Of a DNA stretch of 35,472 bases, positions 7,946-16,289 are shown piece after piece (the first letter of the stretch is position 1; each line of letters starts with the position of its first letter). The stretch is from Planctomycetota bacterium (GTDB lineage: Bacteria > Planctomycetota > UBA1135 > GCA-002686595): the NCBI GenBank assembly GCA_023150475.1, contig JAKLKU010000035.1:1-35472 (forward strand). The letters run 5' to 3'. Under the pieces are notes generated by a model. The model worked only from the letters and a program-made list of their open reading frames with translations, was not told where the DNA came from and did no database searches. The translations under genes were made by a program, and so were the position numbers.

Positions 7946-10570
7946 ATGAGCCACGTCGGCAAAGCACTGCCCTACGTCCTCTTGGTCTCGGCGGCCTGCG
8001 TCTCGACGCCCTCGCAAGATCAACCCGCTTCCGGCCAAGAACCGCGCGAACCGCGCGAAGAAGGCGGGCAGCAGGGCGGCGAGAAAGGTCAACCGGCTGC
8101 GAAGCCTGGCGACTTCCTCGCGCAAGAGACCGCCCGCTTGACGCTGCAGGAACAACAGAAGTCGTTCCTCGTCGAGCAGCACATCGTCAACGCCCGCGAG
8201 TTGATGGCCGACGTGCGCCTGGAAGACGCGCTCGCCGAGCTCGGCAACGCGCTCGCGCTCGACCCGGACAACGTCGAAGCGCGCGAGCTGCAGAACGAAG
8301 TGCGCGGCCTGATGGGCGACCCGGCCGGCGTGCTCGGCTCCGGACGCGCCGACCTCGAGGCGCAGTACCAAGTCCAGCTCGCGGCGATGAAGGCCGACGC
8401 GGAAGAGGGCTTCAACAAGGCGAAGCTCCTGCTCGCGCGCGGTGAGTACGACGCGGCGATCGCCGAGCTCACGATCTGCCAGAACCACATCCGTTGGGCG
8501 CCGGCCTCGGTCGATTGGGGCACGCTGAAGACGGACGTCACGAAGACGCTCGAGACCGCGAAGGCCCAGAAGGACTCCGCCGAGAAGGCCGCGCGCGACA
8601 AGGAAAACCGCGAAGCGCAGGCGAAGCTCAAGGAGCAAGAGAAGGCCGATCGCGATCGCCGCGATGCGGCCGTCGCGAACCTGCTCGACCAAGCGATCGG
8701 CGCGTTCGAAGCGGGCAAGTACGACAAGGCGATGGACTACGCGGACCAGACCCTGCGCCGCGATCCGCGCAACGAGAAGGCGCAAGAACTGCGCGACGCC
8801 GCGTTCCGCGCGAGCCGTGAACAGGTCCGCGAAGAATACGTCCGCGCGAAGCGCGAGCAGTTCAAGCGCTGGCGCGAAGACCTCGACGAGAAGCGCGTCC
8901 CCTACACGGACATCATCACGCTGCCCGACGAGGACTTCTGGAACGACATCACGGCGCGCCGTGGTGCGCGCGCCGGGCTCGACATGAGCCAGGCGATGCC
9001 GGAGTCCGAGAAGGCGCTGCGCGATCAGCTGCGCGACACGCGCATCCCGGGCTTGACGGTCCAACAGGAAGAAAGCCTGTCGAAGGTGATCGACGTCGTC
9101 CGCACGATGACCGGTCTCCCGCTGGTGGTCGATCCGGCCGCGGAAACCGCGGCGACCGACGCCGGCGTCGTCTTCGACCTCGCGCTGCAGAACCCGCTCT
9201 CGGTCGAACAAGCGCTCAACATCGTCATCAAGCAGTGCGGCGACACCGTCGCCTGGACGGTGAAGCACGACGCCGTGATCGTGACCACCAAGATCAAGGC
9301 GCGCGGCGACCTCGTGATCAAGAACCACGACGTCGAAGACATCGTCGCCGGTCTGATGGACTTCCTCGGACCGCGGATCGACCGCCTGCGTCTGCTCGAC
9401 GACATGAAGGACGACGACGGCGGTGGTCCGTTCGGCGGCCTCGGCGAGTACAAGCACGCGCTCTCCACCGACGAGCTCAAGACGTTGATCCAAGAGAACG
9501 TCGAGCCGGGCAGCTGGGAACAAGAAGGCGTCCGTCTGGACGTCGGCGAAGGCCACATCCTCGTGGTCCACTCGCCGGAAGTGCAGGCGAAGGTCAGCCG
9601 CTTCCTCGACGATCTGCGCCGCTTCAACGGCTCGCTGGTCACGATCGAGTCGAAGTTCATGACCGTCGCGTCGAACTGGATCCAAGAGATCGGCGTCGAC
9701 TTCCGCGGCCTCGACAACCCGGGTGCGCCGTTCACCGACCTCGACGACGTGACCAACGGCCAAGAAGACGATGCGTCTCGCGGCCTCGACAACGGCGGCA
9801 CCGGCGCCGGTGGTTCGAACGCGTCCGGCCCCCCCTCGGCGGGCTTCTTCTACGACGACGGTCAGGACGGTGACTTCAAAGGTCACGTCGAGAACTTCTT
9901 CGGCAGCAGCCTCGGCGAGAAGATCTCGAACATCGGCGGTCTGACGACCCAACTGACGATCCTGAACGACATCCAGGTCTCGGCGATCCTCCGCGCGGTC
10001 GAGAAGTCGAACGAGTACCAACTCGTCAACGACCAAGTCCTCTCGGTGCACAACACCGAACGCGCGTACGTCGCCGTGATCAACCAGCAGGCGTACATCC
10101 AGGACTTCGACGTCGAAGTCGCGCAGTTCCAAGCGGTCGCCGACCCGCAGGTCAACGTGCTCTCGGAAGGCGTCGTGCTCGACGTCCGCCCGACGATCCT
10201 GTTCGATCGCAAGTACCTGCGCCTCGAGATCCAGCCGACGGTCGCGAAGGTCGTCGCGCTGCGTCCCTTCGCGTCGACCCTCGGCGGCAACACGTCTCCG
10301 GTCGAATTCCAACTGCCGGAGATCGAAGTCCAGAGCGTCTACACCACCGCGGTGATCCCGGACGGCGGCTCGATCCTGCTCGGCGGCTTGTCGAACATCC
10401 GCAACGTGCAGCGCAAGGCCGAAGTGCCCTGGGTCGCGAAGCTCCCGCTCGTCGGCTTCTTCTTCAAGCAAGAAGGCTACGACGACGAGAACAAGACCCT
10501 GATGGTGCTGATCAAGGCGCACATCACCGACGTGCGCGAAGAGCTCGCGAAGCTCGAACAGCGCCGCTGA
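7946..10570 (+). CDS. Secretin-family outer-membrane channel protein with N-terminal TPRs (paralogue 2)
   Basis: 874 residues, with the same architecture as the gene at 1605. ATG 7946 begins a lipoprotein-like signal (MSHVGKALPYVLLVSAAC); the lipobox SAAC is slightly off consensus. TPR-like helices lie at about 80-120 and 245-290, with a coiled coil at about 205-245. An N-domain region lies at about 365-450, a second N-fold with a Gly/Asp-rich insertion at about 450-560, and the secretin domain at about 565-865 with VIPDGGSILLGGL and VAKLPLVGFFF. The two proteins share diagnostic stretches such as IGVDFRGL, GVVLDVRP and QLPE(V/I)(D/E)VQ(K/S)V, so they are paralogues. A Gly/Ser linker at about 610-630 is absent from paralogue 1. 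No secretion ATPase or pseudopilin gene accompanies it. It may form a hetero-oligomer with paralogue 1 or serve another cargo; this cannot be told from sequence. Confidence 0.9.
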   Translation: MSHVGKALPYVLLVSAACVSTPSQDQPASGQEPREPREEGGQQGGEKGQPAAKPGDFLAQETARLTLQEQQKSFLVEQHIVNARELMADVRLEDALAELGNALALDPDNVEARELQNEVRGLMGDPAGVLGSGRADLEAQYQVQLAAMKADAEEGFNKAKLLLARGEYDAAIAELTICQNHIRWAPASVDWGTLKTDVTKTLETAKAQKDSAEKAARDKENREAQAKLKEQEKADRDRRDAAVANLLDQAIGAFEAGKYDKAMDYADQTLRRDPRNEKAQELRDAAFRASREQVREEYVRAKREQFKRWREDLDEKRVPYTDIITLPDEDFWNDITARRGARAGLDMSQAMPESEKALRDQLRDTRIPGLTVQQEESLSKVIDVVRTMTGLPLVVDPAAETAATDAGVVFDLALQNPLSVEQALNIVIKQCGDTVAWTVKHDAVIVTTKIKARGDLVIKNHDVEDIVAGLMDFLGPRIDRLRLLDDMKDDDGGGPFGGLGEYKHALSTDELKTLIQENVEPGSWEQEGVRLDVGEGHILVVHSPEVQAKVSRFLDDLRRFNGSLVTIESKFMTVASNWIQEIGVDFRGLDNPGAPFTDLDDVTNGQEDDASRGLDNGGTGAGGSNASGPPSAGFFYDDGQDGDFKGHVENFFGSSLGEKISNIGGLTTQLTILNDIQVSAILRAVEKSNEYQLVNDQVLSVHNTERAYVAVINQQAYIQDFDVEVAQFQAVADPQVNVLSEGVVLDVRPTILFDRKYLRLEIQPTVAKVVALRPFASTLGGNTSPVEFQLPEIEVQSVYTTAVIPDGGSILLGGLSNIRNVQRKAEVPWVAKLPLVGFFFKQEGYDDENKTLMVLIKAHITDVREELAKLEQRR

Positions 10571-10599
10571 TCCGGAGAGCCCGCTCTCCCGACGCCCAA

Positions 10600-10638
10600 G
10601 ACGGCGTCCGCGCTCGGCGCGGGCGCCGTCGGTGTTTT
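10600..10638 (+). terminator. Intrinsic terminator after secretin paralogue 2
   Basis: A 14-bp stem, GACGGCGTCCGCGC (10600-10613) with GCGCGGGCGCCGTC (10617-10630), has one G-T pair and a TCG triloop. It is followed by GGTGTTTT. It lies 30 bp after the stop codon and is the strongest terminator in the window. Confidence 0.88.
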
Positions 10639-10804
10639 CCGGGCCTGCGTGCACGACTCGGCCCGCGTCCGGCGCGCCGGACCAACTGCCGCCGACGCCG
10701 CAGCCGATCGAGCGAGCGAGCGACTTCCGCCGCCGGGCGTCGCCTCGCTATCGTGGTCCGCGCCACGCGCGTGCTCCCACCGAGCTCCGCCGGCTGCTGC
10801 CGCC

Positions 10805-11548
10805 ATGAGTCAACTGCGCGCGATCCTCTTCGACATCGACGACACGCTTTGCGACACGACCGGCTTCGCTCGGCAGGCGCGGCGCAACGCGGTGCGCGCG
10901 ATGGTCGCGGCAGGGCTCGCCGCGGACCCGGAGCTCGTGTACGCCGAGCTCGAGGAAGTGATCGCCGAGTTCTCGTCCAACTACGAGCACCACTTCGACA
11001 AGCTCCTGCTGCGGCTGCCGAAGGAGTCGCTCGCGAACCTGAATCGTTCGTTGGTCGTCGCCGCCGGCGTCGCGGCATACCACGACACCAAGTTCCACGA
11101 GCTGCGGACCTTCGCGGGCGTGCCCGAGCTCTTGCGCGACTTGAAGGCGGCGGGCCTGCGGCTCGGCGTGATCACGCACGGGCTCTCGGTCAAACAGGCC
11201 GAGAAGTTGGTGCGGCTCGGGCTCGTCCCCCACCTCGACCGCGAGGCGATCTTCATCTCCGACGAGATCGGGATCTCGAAGCCCAACCCGAAGCTCTACC
11301 AACTCGCGCTGCGCACGCTGAAGCTCGCGCCCGACGAAGTGATGTACGTCGGCGACAACCCGAAGAACGACATCGCGCCGCCGAAGAAGCTCGGCATGAT
11401 CGCCGTGTGGGCCGCGAAAGTCGCGCGCTCGCAACCAGGCGCGAACGAAACGCCCGACCACACGATCCGCGACTTCGACGAACTGCGTGCGCTGCTCGTC
11501 GAACGCTACCGCGTGCCGATCCCGGCCGCCGCGCGATCGTCGGTCTAG
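10805..11548 (+). CDS. HAD superfamily subfamily IA hydrolase (TIGR02253-like)
   Basis: 247 residues from ATG 10805; upstream in-frame codons are low-complexity and unlikely to be translated. The four HAD motifs are in order: FDIDDT (nucleophile Asp about residue 10, acid Asp 12), VITHG (motif II Thr), SKPNP (motif III Lys) and YVGDNPKND (motif IV acids). The cap region (SNYEHHFDKLLLRLP) and GLRLGVITHGLSVKQAEKL resemble the TIGR02253 group, best known from archaea, which dephosphorylates small metabolites; the substrate cannot be read from sequence. A weak -10-like TATCGT is at 10749. The stop TAG shares its bases with the stop of the oppositely oriented ATPase gene (CTAG at 11545-11548), so the two genes interlock tail to tail with no terminator between them. 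Confidence 0.88.
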   Translation: MSQLRAILFDIDDTLCDTTGFARQARRNAVRAMVAAGLAADPELVYAELEEVIAEFSSNYEHHFDKLLLRLPKESLANLNRSLVVAAGVAAYHDTKFHELRTFAGVPELLRDLKAAGLRLGVITHGLSVKQAEKLVRLGLVPHLDREAIFISDEIGISKPNPKLYQLALRTLKLAPDEVMYVGDNPKNDIAPPKKLGMIAVWAAKVARSQPGANETPDHTIRDFDELRALLVERYRVPIPAAARSSV

Positions 11549-12366
11549 GCCGCGCCCCACGCGCGGACCAGCGCACGCGTGTGCGGATGTTCGGGCGCGC
11601 CGAGCACGCGCTCGACCGGCCCCGCTTCGACGAGTCGGCCGCGTTCGAGCACCAACACGCGGTCGGCGAAGTACCGCACGAGATCGAGGTCGTGCGACAC
11701 GAAGAGGATCGCGAGCGACCGTTCGCGAGCGAGTTCGGCGAGCAGATCGACGATCTGCGCCTGGAGCCCGACGTCGAGCGCGGAAGTCGGCTCGTCGAGC
11801 AGCAGGAGCTCCGGTCCCGGCGCCAGCGCACGCGCGAGGCACGCGCGTTGGGCTTGGCCGAGCGAGAGTTCGTGCGGAAAACGCGCGGTGGTCTCGGGTT
11901 CGAGTCCGACGCGCTGGGCGAGCGCGAGCGCCCGAGTCTCCGCCTCCGAGCCGCGCGCGAGTCCGTGGACGAAAAGCGGCTCGGCGAGCGACGCGAGCAC
12001 CGGACGGCGCGGGTTCAAAGACTCCATCGGCGCCTGGAACACCGGTTGGATCCACCGCCGCGCGTGCGAGCGCTCGCGCTTCGAAAGCGCGAGCCAGTCG
12101 AGTCGTGGCCCCGCGCGCGGCGCGAGTTCGACGCGGCCACGATCGAGCGGCGCGAGCGCGAGCAACGCTTTCACCAACGTGCTCTTGCCGGAACCCGACT
12201 CGCCGACGACGGCGAGGCGCTCACCGTGCGCGAGCTCGAACGAGACGTCGACCAAAGCGTCGACGCGCGCTGCGCCCGAGCGCGGCGCACCGAACGAGCC
12301 GCGCGCCACGCCGGCGTACGACTTCGTGAGCTCCCTCGCGACGAGCAAGTGCGCCGACGGGCTCAT
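11545..12366 (-). CDS. dppF: Peptide-type ABC importer ATPase F (importer 1), variant signature motif
   Basis: 273 residues. ATG at 12366-12364 overlaps the TGA of the upstream ATPase gene by 4 nt; the longer open frame upstream lies inside that gene and is not used. Walker A is GESGSGKST (about 58-66), Walker B is LLLLDEPTSALD, and the H-loop is VSHDLDL. Two positions are unusual: the signature reads LSLGQ rather than LSGGQ, and the Q-loop segment reads VFQAPMESLNP where relatives have VFQDP. The protein stops soon after HPHTRALV, lacking the Cys-containing C-terminal extension seen in the other three peptide-type ATPases of this window. It should pair with the adjacent ATPase D to power import. 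A shift toward a structural or weaker ATPase half is possible. Confidence 0.92.
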   Translation of the reverse strand: MSPSAHLLVARELTKSYAGVARGSFGAPRSGAARVDALVDVSFELAHGERLAVVGESGSGKSTLVKALLALAPLDRGRVELAPRAGPRLDWLALSKRERSHARRWIQPVFQAPMESLNPRRPVLASLAEPLFVHGLARGSEAETRALALAQRVGLEPETTARFPHELSLGQAQRACLARALAPGPELLLLDEPTSALDVGLQAQIVDLLAELARERSLAILFVSHDLDLVRYFADRVLVLERGRLVEAGPVERVLGAPEHPHTRALVRAWGAA

Positions 12367-13538
12367 CCTGCGCCCTCCGCGCGCTCGTCGAGCGGATGAT
12401 GGCACGCCACGGAGCGCGAGCGAGCGTTCGAGGACTCGCGCGCGGCTTCGGCGGCGCGCCGAGGCGCGCGCTCGGAGCCGAGCTCCGGTGACGGCCCCGG
12501 GGAAAGCCCCGGGGAAAGCCCCGCTGAAGGCTCCGGTAAGAGCTCCGGGGAGAGCTCCGCGCAGCGAGCGTCCGCGAACGGACAACGCGGGTGGAAGCGA
12601 CAGCCGCTCGGCCAACGCGTCGGATCGCCGGCGGCGCCGCGAGCGGTCGAGAGCGGCCGGCCGCGTTTCTCCGCTCCTGGCCGCGCGGCGAAGAGCGCCT
12701 GCGTGTACGGGTGACGCGGAGCCCGCGCAAGCTCGCCGAGAGGCCCCTCTTCGACGACGCGCCCGGCGTAGAGCACGATCGCTCGCTGCGCGAGCATGCG
12801 AGCGACGCGCAGATCGTGCGTGATCCAGAGCACCGACGTGCCGAGCTCGCGCGTGCGCCGCCGCAGGAGCTCGACGACCACGGCGACGAGCGTCGGGTCG
12901 AGCGCGGTCGTCGGTTCGTCGGCGATCACGAGCTTCGGCTCGCAGAGCAACGCCTGGGCGAGCGCCGCGCGTTGGCGTTGGCCGCCCGAGAGTTGGTGCG
13001 GGTAGCGCGCGAGCCACGGCTCGCCTCCGTCGAGGCCCAACTCGGCGAGCAGCGCACGCGCTCGCTCGGCCGCCGCGTTCGTCGAGAGCCCGAGGTGCGC
13101 GCGCGGCGCCTCGCAGAGCTGTTCGCCGAGCGTCAGCACGGGATTCAGCGTCGCGGGCGGATCCTGGAAGACGAGCGCGATCTCGCGGCCGCGCACGCGA
13201 CGCCACGCAGCTTCGTCGAGACCGCAGAGCTCGCGCCCCTCGAAGCGGACCGAACCCGCGACGATGCGTCCCGGCGGATCGACGAGTCCGAGCAGCGCGC
13301 GCGCGGTGACGCTCTTGCCCGAGCCCGATTCACCGAGCAGCGCGAGCACTTCGCCTGCGCGGAGCTCGAAATCGAGGCCGTCGACTACATGAGCCTCGGC
13401 GCCGATGGACTCCGCGCGGGGGGCCTCGGCGCGGGGGTCTTCGGCGCCGCGAGTGTCGGCGCCACTCGAGCGCCGCACGTCGAAACGCACGTCGAGGCCG
13501 CGCACGACGAGTCTCGGTTCGGCGGCGTACGCGCTCAC
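12363..13538 (-). CDS. dppD: Peptide-type ABC importer ATPase D (importer 1) with two low-complexity insertions
   Basis: 391 residues, GTG start at 13538 overlapping the permease C stop (GTGA). Walker A GESGSGKSV, Q-loop VFQDPPATLNP, signature LSGGQRQR, Walker B VIADEPTTALD and ITHDL are all intact. The C-terminal peptide-transporter extension is present (GCRFHPRCPFADARC ... ACHH). Between its Cys residues it is interrupted by a run of Leu-Ser-Pro/Glu-Leu-Pro repeats encoded at about 12480-12560. A second low-complexity insertion (Asp/Glu/Ala/Arg-rich) sits near residues 24-48, between the first strands of the nucleotide-binding fold. Standard relatives are about 330 residues, so the insertions explain the extra length. 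Works as a heterodimer with the downstream ATPase F on the cytoplasmic face. Confidence 0.94.
   Translation of the reverse strand: MSAYAAEPRLVVRGLDVRFDVRRSSGADTRGAEDPRAEAPRAESIGAEAHVVDGLDFELRAGEVLALLGESGSGKSVTARALLGLVDPPGRIVAGSVRFEGRELCGLDEAAWRRVRGREIALVFQDPPATLNPVLTLGEQLCEAPRAHLGLSTNAAAERARALLAELGLDGGEPWLARYPHQLSGGQRQRAALAQALLCEPKLVIADEPTTALDPTLVAVVVELLRRRTRELGTSVLWITHDLRVARMLAQRAIVLYAGRVVEEGPLGELARAPRHPYTQALFAARPGAEKRGRPLSTARGAAGDPTRWPSGCRFHPRCPFADARCAELSPELLPEPSAGLSPGLSPGPSPELGSERAPRRAAEAARESSNARSRSVACHHPLDERAEGAG
12480..12560 (-). repeat. Short degenerate repeats in ATPase D C-terminal extension
   Basis: Repeating units of about 12 nt (GCCCCGGGGAAA and GAGCTCCGG variants on the + strand) encode Leu-Ser-Pro-Gly / Pro-Glu-Leu runs on the - strand. 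Looks like slippage expansion inside a coding region. Confidence 0.7.
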
Positions 13539-15151
13539 ACGGTCCTCGGATCGAGCGCTTCGCGCAGCGCTTCACCCACGCGGTGCACCGCGAGCACCGT
13601 GACGAAGAGGAAGAGTCCGGGGAACAACACGGTCCACCAAACGTGCGCGCTCGGCGCATCGCCGAGCACGGAGCCCCAGGTCGGCACCGGTTCGGTGACG
13701 CCGACGCCGAGGAACGACAGCGCGGACTCGAGCAGGATCGCGCCGGCGACGGCGAACACCGCGGCGACGATCGCCGGCGAGAGCGCGTTCGGCAGCACGT
13801 GCACGAACACCAACCTCGCGTCCGACACGCCGACCGCGCGCGCGGCGAGCACCCAGTCGAGCTCCGCGCTGCGCAGGAACTCCGCGCGCACGAGCCGCGC
13901 GATCTGCGTCCAACCGAAGATGGCGATCACGACGGCGACCGCGAGCGCCGCACCGACGCCTTCGACGCGCAGGAGCGAGAGCGCGAGCACGGTGAGGAAG
14001 AAGTCCGGCACGCACTGCACGACTTCGATCAGCCGCGAGATCACCGCGTCGACTCGGCCGCGGAAGTGACCCGCGAGCGCACCGAACGCGACGCCGAAGA
14101 TGCCGATCGCCGCCGCTGCGGCGCCGCCGATCAGCAGACTCGCGCGCGCACCGTACAGGCAGCGCGCGAAGAGGTCGCGGCCGAGCGAGTCGGTGCCGAA
14201 CGGATGGCGCCACGGATGCTCGAGCGCGGGCTCACCGAAGAGCACTTCGGTCTCGGTCGGCGGCGCGTCCGAGAGCCCGGGTATCGCCGCACGCGAATCG
14301 TCCGCCGGCACGGCATGCGGCCGCGCACTCGCCCACCAACTCGGCGGCCGCTCCGCTTCGCCGAGTTTCGACTCGCCGAAGCCGAACGGGACCGGCGCGA
14401 ACGTCGCCGCCTCGACCGAGAGCTCGCCGCGCGTCGCCGCGAGCTTGAGCGCCGCCCCCGCGGGCACGCTCGGGTCGGCGATCGGCCGTTGCACGAGCGA
14501 CGCCACGGCGCCGCACGCGAGGCTCGCGAGCGCCACCGCACGCCACGAGCGCAGCGTACTTCCGCGGCGCGCGCGGCGGCGCCGCAGTCGAGTCGCGAGC
14601 CAACCGCCGAACGCGCCGAGCCACGCGCCGCACGCGAACGATTCGAGGCCCGACAGCGCCGCGAGCGCGGGCGACGAGCTCGTCGCCGCGAGCACGACGC
14701 CGTCCGGACGGTCCGGGCCGCGCGCCACGAGGGCGTCCGCGACCGCCGCGACGTCGGCGCGCCACCGCTCGGGCGCTCCGATCTCGCCGGCGCGCGCCTG
14801 CTCGACGAACGGCGTGACGCGGTCCGCGACCGTCGCGCCGCCGGCACGAACGAGGATTCGAGCGCGGCGTTCGAACGCGCCGCACGTGCGCTCGAACGAA
14901 ATCTCGTCGCGAGGCGTCGCCGTCGCGAGCGCGGCGAGTTCGTCGCCGAGCACGGGCAACGTGCGTCGCGCCGCCTCGTAGCCCGCGGAATCGATCGCTC
15001 GCAACCAGAGCGGACGATCGTTGGCGAGAAACGGCGCCGCGACCGCGAGCCCGACGAGCACGAAGAGCGTCGCCAACGCGACGCGCACGAACGGTCGCTC
15101 GAGGAACCGTGCGAGCACGAACTCGGTGAAGACGCGCGGCGGCTCACGCAC
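13535..15151 (-). CDS. dppC: Peptide-type ABC importer permease C (importer 1) with large extra block
   Basis: 538 residues against about 300 for typical relatives. GTG at 15151 overlaps the permease B stop by 8 nt. A first membrane helix lies at about 22-44. The usual core follows from about 290: HPFGTDSLGRDLFAR, then five helices and the EAA-type loop (LAARAVGVSDARLVFVHV) that docks on the ATPase, and SFLGVGVTEPVPTWG near the end. Between helix 1 and the core is about 240 residues absent from permease C of importer 2. It holds a probably extracytoplasmic Ala/Arg/Asp-rich segment, two more predicted helices (about 160-180 and 200-220) and a polar stretch. I recognise no domain in it. Membrane-spanning half of the importer, paired with permease B. 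Confidence 0.92.
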   Translation of the reverse strand: MREPPRVFTEFVLARFLERPFVRVALATLFVLVGLAVAAPFLANDRPLWLRAIDSAGYEAARRTLPVLGDELAALATATPRDEISFERTCGAFERRARILVRAGGATVADRVTPFVEQARAGEIGAPERWRADVAAVADALVARGPDRPDGVVLAATSSSPALAALSGLESFACGAWLGAFGGWLATRLRRRRARRGSTLRSWRAVALASLACGAVASLVQRPIADPSVPAGAALKLAATRGELSVEAATFAPVPFGFGESKLGEAERPPSWWASARPHAVPADDSRAAIPGLSDAPPTETEVLFGEPALEHPWRHPFGTDSLGRDLFARCLYGARASLLIGGAAAAAIGIFGVAFGALAGHFRGRVDAVISRLIEVVQCVPDFFLTVLALSLLRVEGVGAALAVAVVIAIFGWTQIARLVRAEFLRSAELDWVLAARAVGVSDARLVFVHVLPNALSPAIVAAVFAVAGAILLESALSFLGVGVTEPVPTWGSVLGDAPSAHVWWTVLFPGLFLFVTVLAVHRVGEALREALDPRTV

Positions 15152-16280
15152 GGCGCGCCTCCGCGGCGGAAAGCGAGTCGGAGGAACGCGAGTCCGCTTC
15201 GGTGGCGAACCGCGGATCGCAGCGCGCGTAGAGCGCGTCCGACAAGGCGAGCCCGACCAGCGTCATCGCGGCGGACACCAGCGTCGTGGCCATGACCACG
15301 TTGTAGTCGCGCCGCAGGAAGCCTTCGTACGCGTAACGGCCGACGCCGGGGAGTTCGAAGATCGACTCGACGAGCACCGAACCGCCGACCAGCGCCGGCA
15401 ACAACGAACCGGCGAGCGTCAGCAGCGGAAACACGGCGTTCGCGAAGGCGTGCCGCCACACGATGCGCGCTTCGGAGAGTCCGCGTGATCGCGCGGCGCG
15501 GACGTAGTCGGACTCCAACGCCTCGATCATCGCGGCGCGCGTCTGCCGCGCGACGTACGCGAGACCGCCGTAGGTCAACACGGCGACCGGCAACAACGCG
15601 TGCTGCGCGAGATCGAGAGCTCGCTCGAAGCCGTCGAACCGCGCCACGTCCTTGTCCGCGAGCCCGAGCACCGGCAACCAGTCGAGCCCGCGTGGGCCGA
15701 AGACCAACATCGCGAGCAACGCGGCCCAATACGCCGGCACGGAGAAGAGCGCGAGGAGTCCCGTGCTCACCCAACGATCGAATCCGCTGCCGCGGCGACG
15801 CGCACACGCGACGCCGAGCGGGATCGCCAGCGCGTACGCGAAGAGGATCGCGAGCCCCGAGAGCGGCGCGGTCACGGCGAGCCTGCGCAAGAGCTCTTCG
15901 CCGACGTCCACCGTCGGCCGCTGGAACTCGTGGCCGAAGTCGAAGCACACGAGCCCGCCCCACGGCGACTCGCCGCTGCCGCCGAACCAGACGTGTCCGC
16001 GCGGGGAAAGATCGAACGGCCCGAAGTAGTGCAGGTACTGGCGCCACAACGGCGCGTCGAGCAGGTGCTCCGCCCGAAAGCGCGCGCGGGCAGCGTCGGT
16101 CGGGGCGTCCGCCGACTCGACCCGCTCGACGCCGACCGAGAGCGACGGGTCGCCCGGCGCGGCGTGGATCACGCAGAAGACGAGCACGCTGACGCCGAAG
16201 AACACGGCGACGCGTCCGGCGAGACGTTGGAACAGTCGTAAGGCGGCGTGCACTTCGCGTTCGAGGCCCGTCGACGTCAC
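15144..16280 (-). CDS. dppB: Peptide-type ABC importer permease B (importer 1)
   Basis: 378 residues, GTG start at 16280, 9 nt after the stop of the binding-protein gene. The N-terminal helix VAVFFGVSVLVFCVIHAAPG carries the typical APGDP motif. A periplasmic stretch contains LWRQYLHYFGP, which is also found in permease B of importer 2. Five further helices follow, with the EAA-type loop RAARSRGLSEARIVWRHAFAN and the ending VLVESIFELPGVGRYAYEG, all hallmarks of DppB/OppB. The C-terminal tail of about 30 residues is polar. Forms the translocation pore with permease C. The substrate class (di- or oligopeptide, nickel, or other) is not decided by sequence. Confidence 0.94.
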   Translation of the reverse strand: MTSTGLEREVHAALRLFQRLAGRVAVFFGVSVLVFCVIHAAPGDPSLSVGVERVESADAPTDAARARFRAEHLLDAPLWRQYLHYFGPFDLSPRGHVWFGGSGESPWGGLVCFDFGHEFQRPTVDVGEELLRRLAVTAPLSGLAILFAYALAIPLGVACARRRGSGFDRWVSTGLLALFSVPAYWAALLAMLVFGPRGLDWLPVLGLADKDVARFDGFERALDLAQHALLPVAVLTYGGLAYVARQTRAAMIEALESDYVRAARSRGLSEARIVWRHAFANAVFPLLTLAGSLLPALVGGSVLVESIFELPGVGRYAYEGFLRRDYNVVMATTLVSAAMTLVGLALSDALYARCDPRFATEADSRSSDSLSAAEARRA

Positions 16281-16289
16281 GCCCGGAGC

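Noticed and set aside
1605..10570. Calling the secretin region a type II secretion or type IV pilus operon
   Set aside because: No ATPase, pseudopilin, platform or prepilin peptidase gene is present in the window.
7067..10654. 1195-codon open frame on the - strand, antisense to secretin paralogue 2
   Set aside because: The + strand frame contains unmistakable secretin motifs; the antisense product is low complexity.
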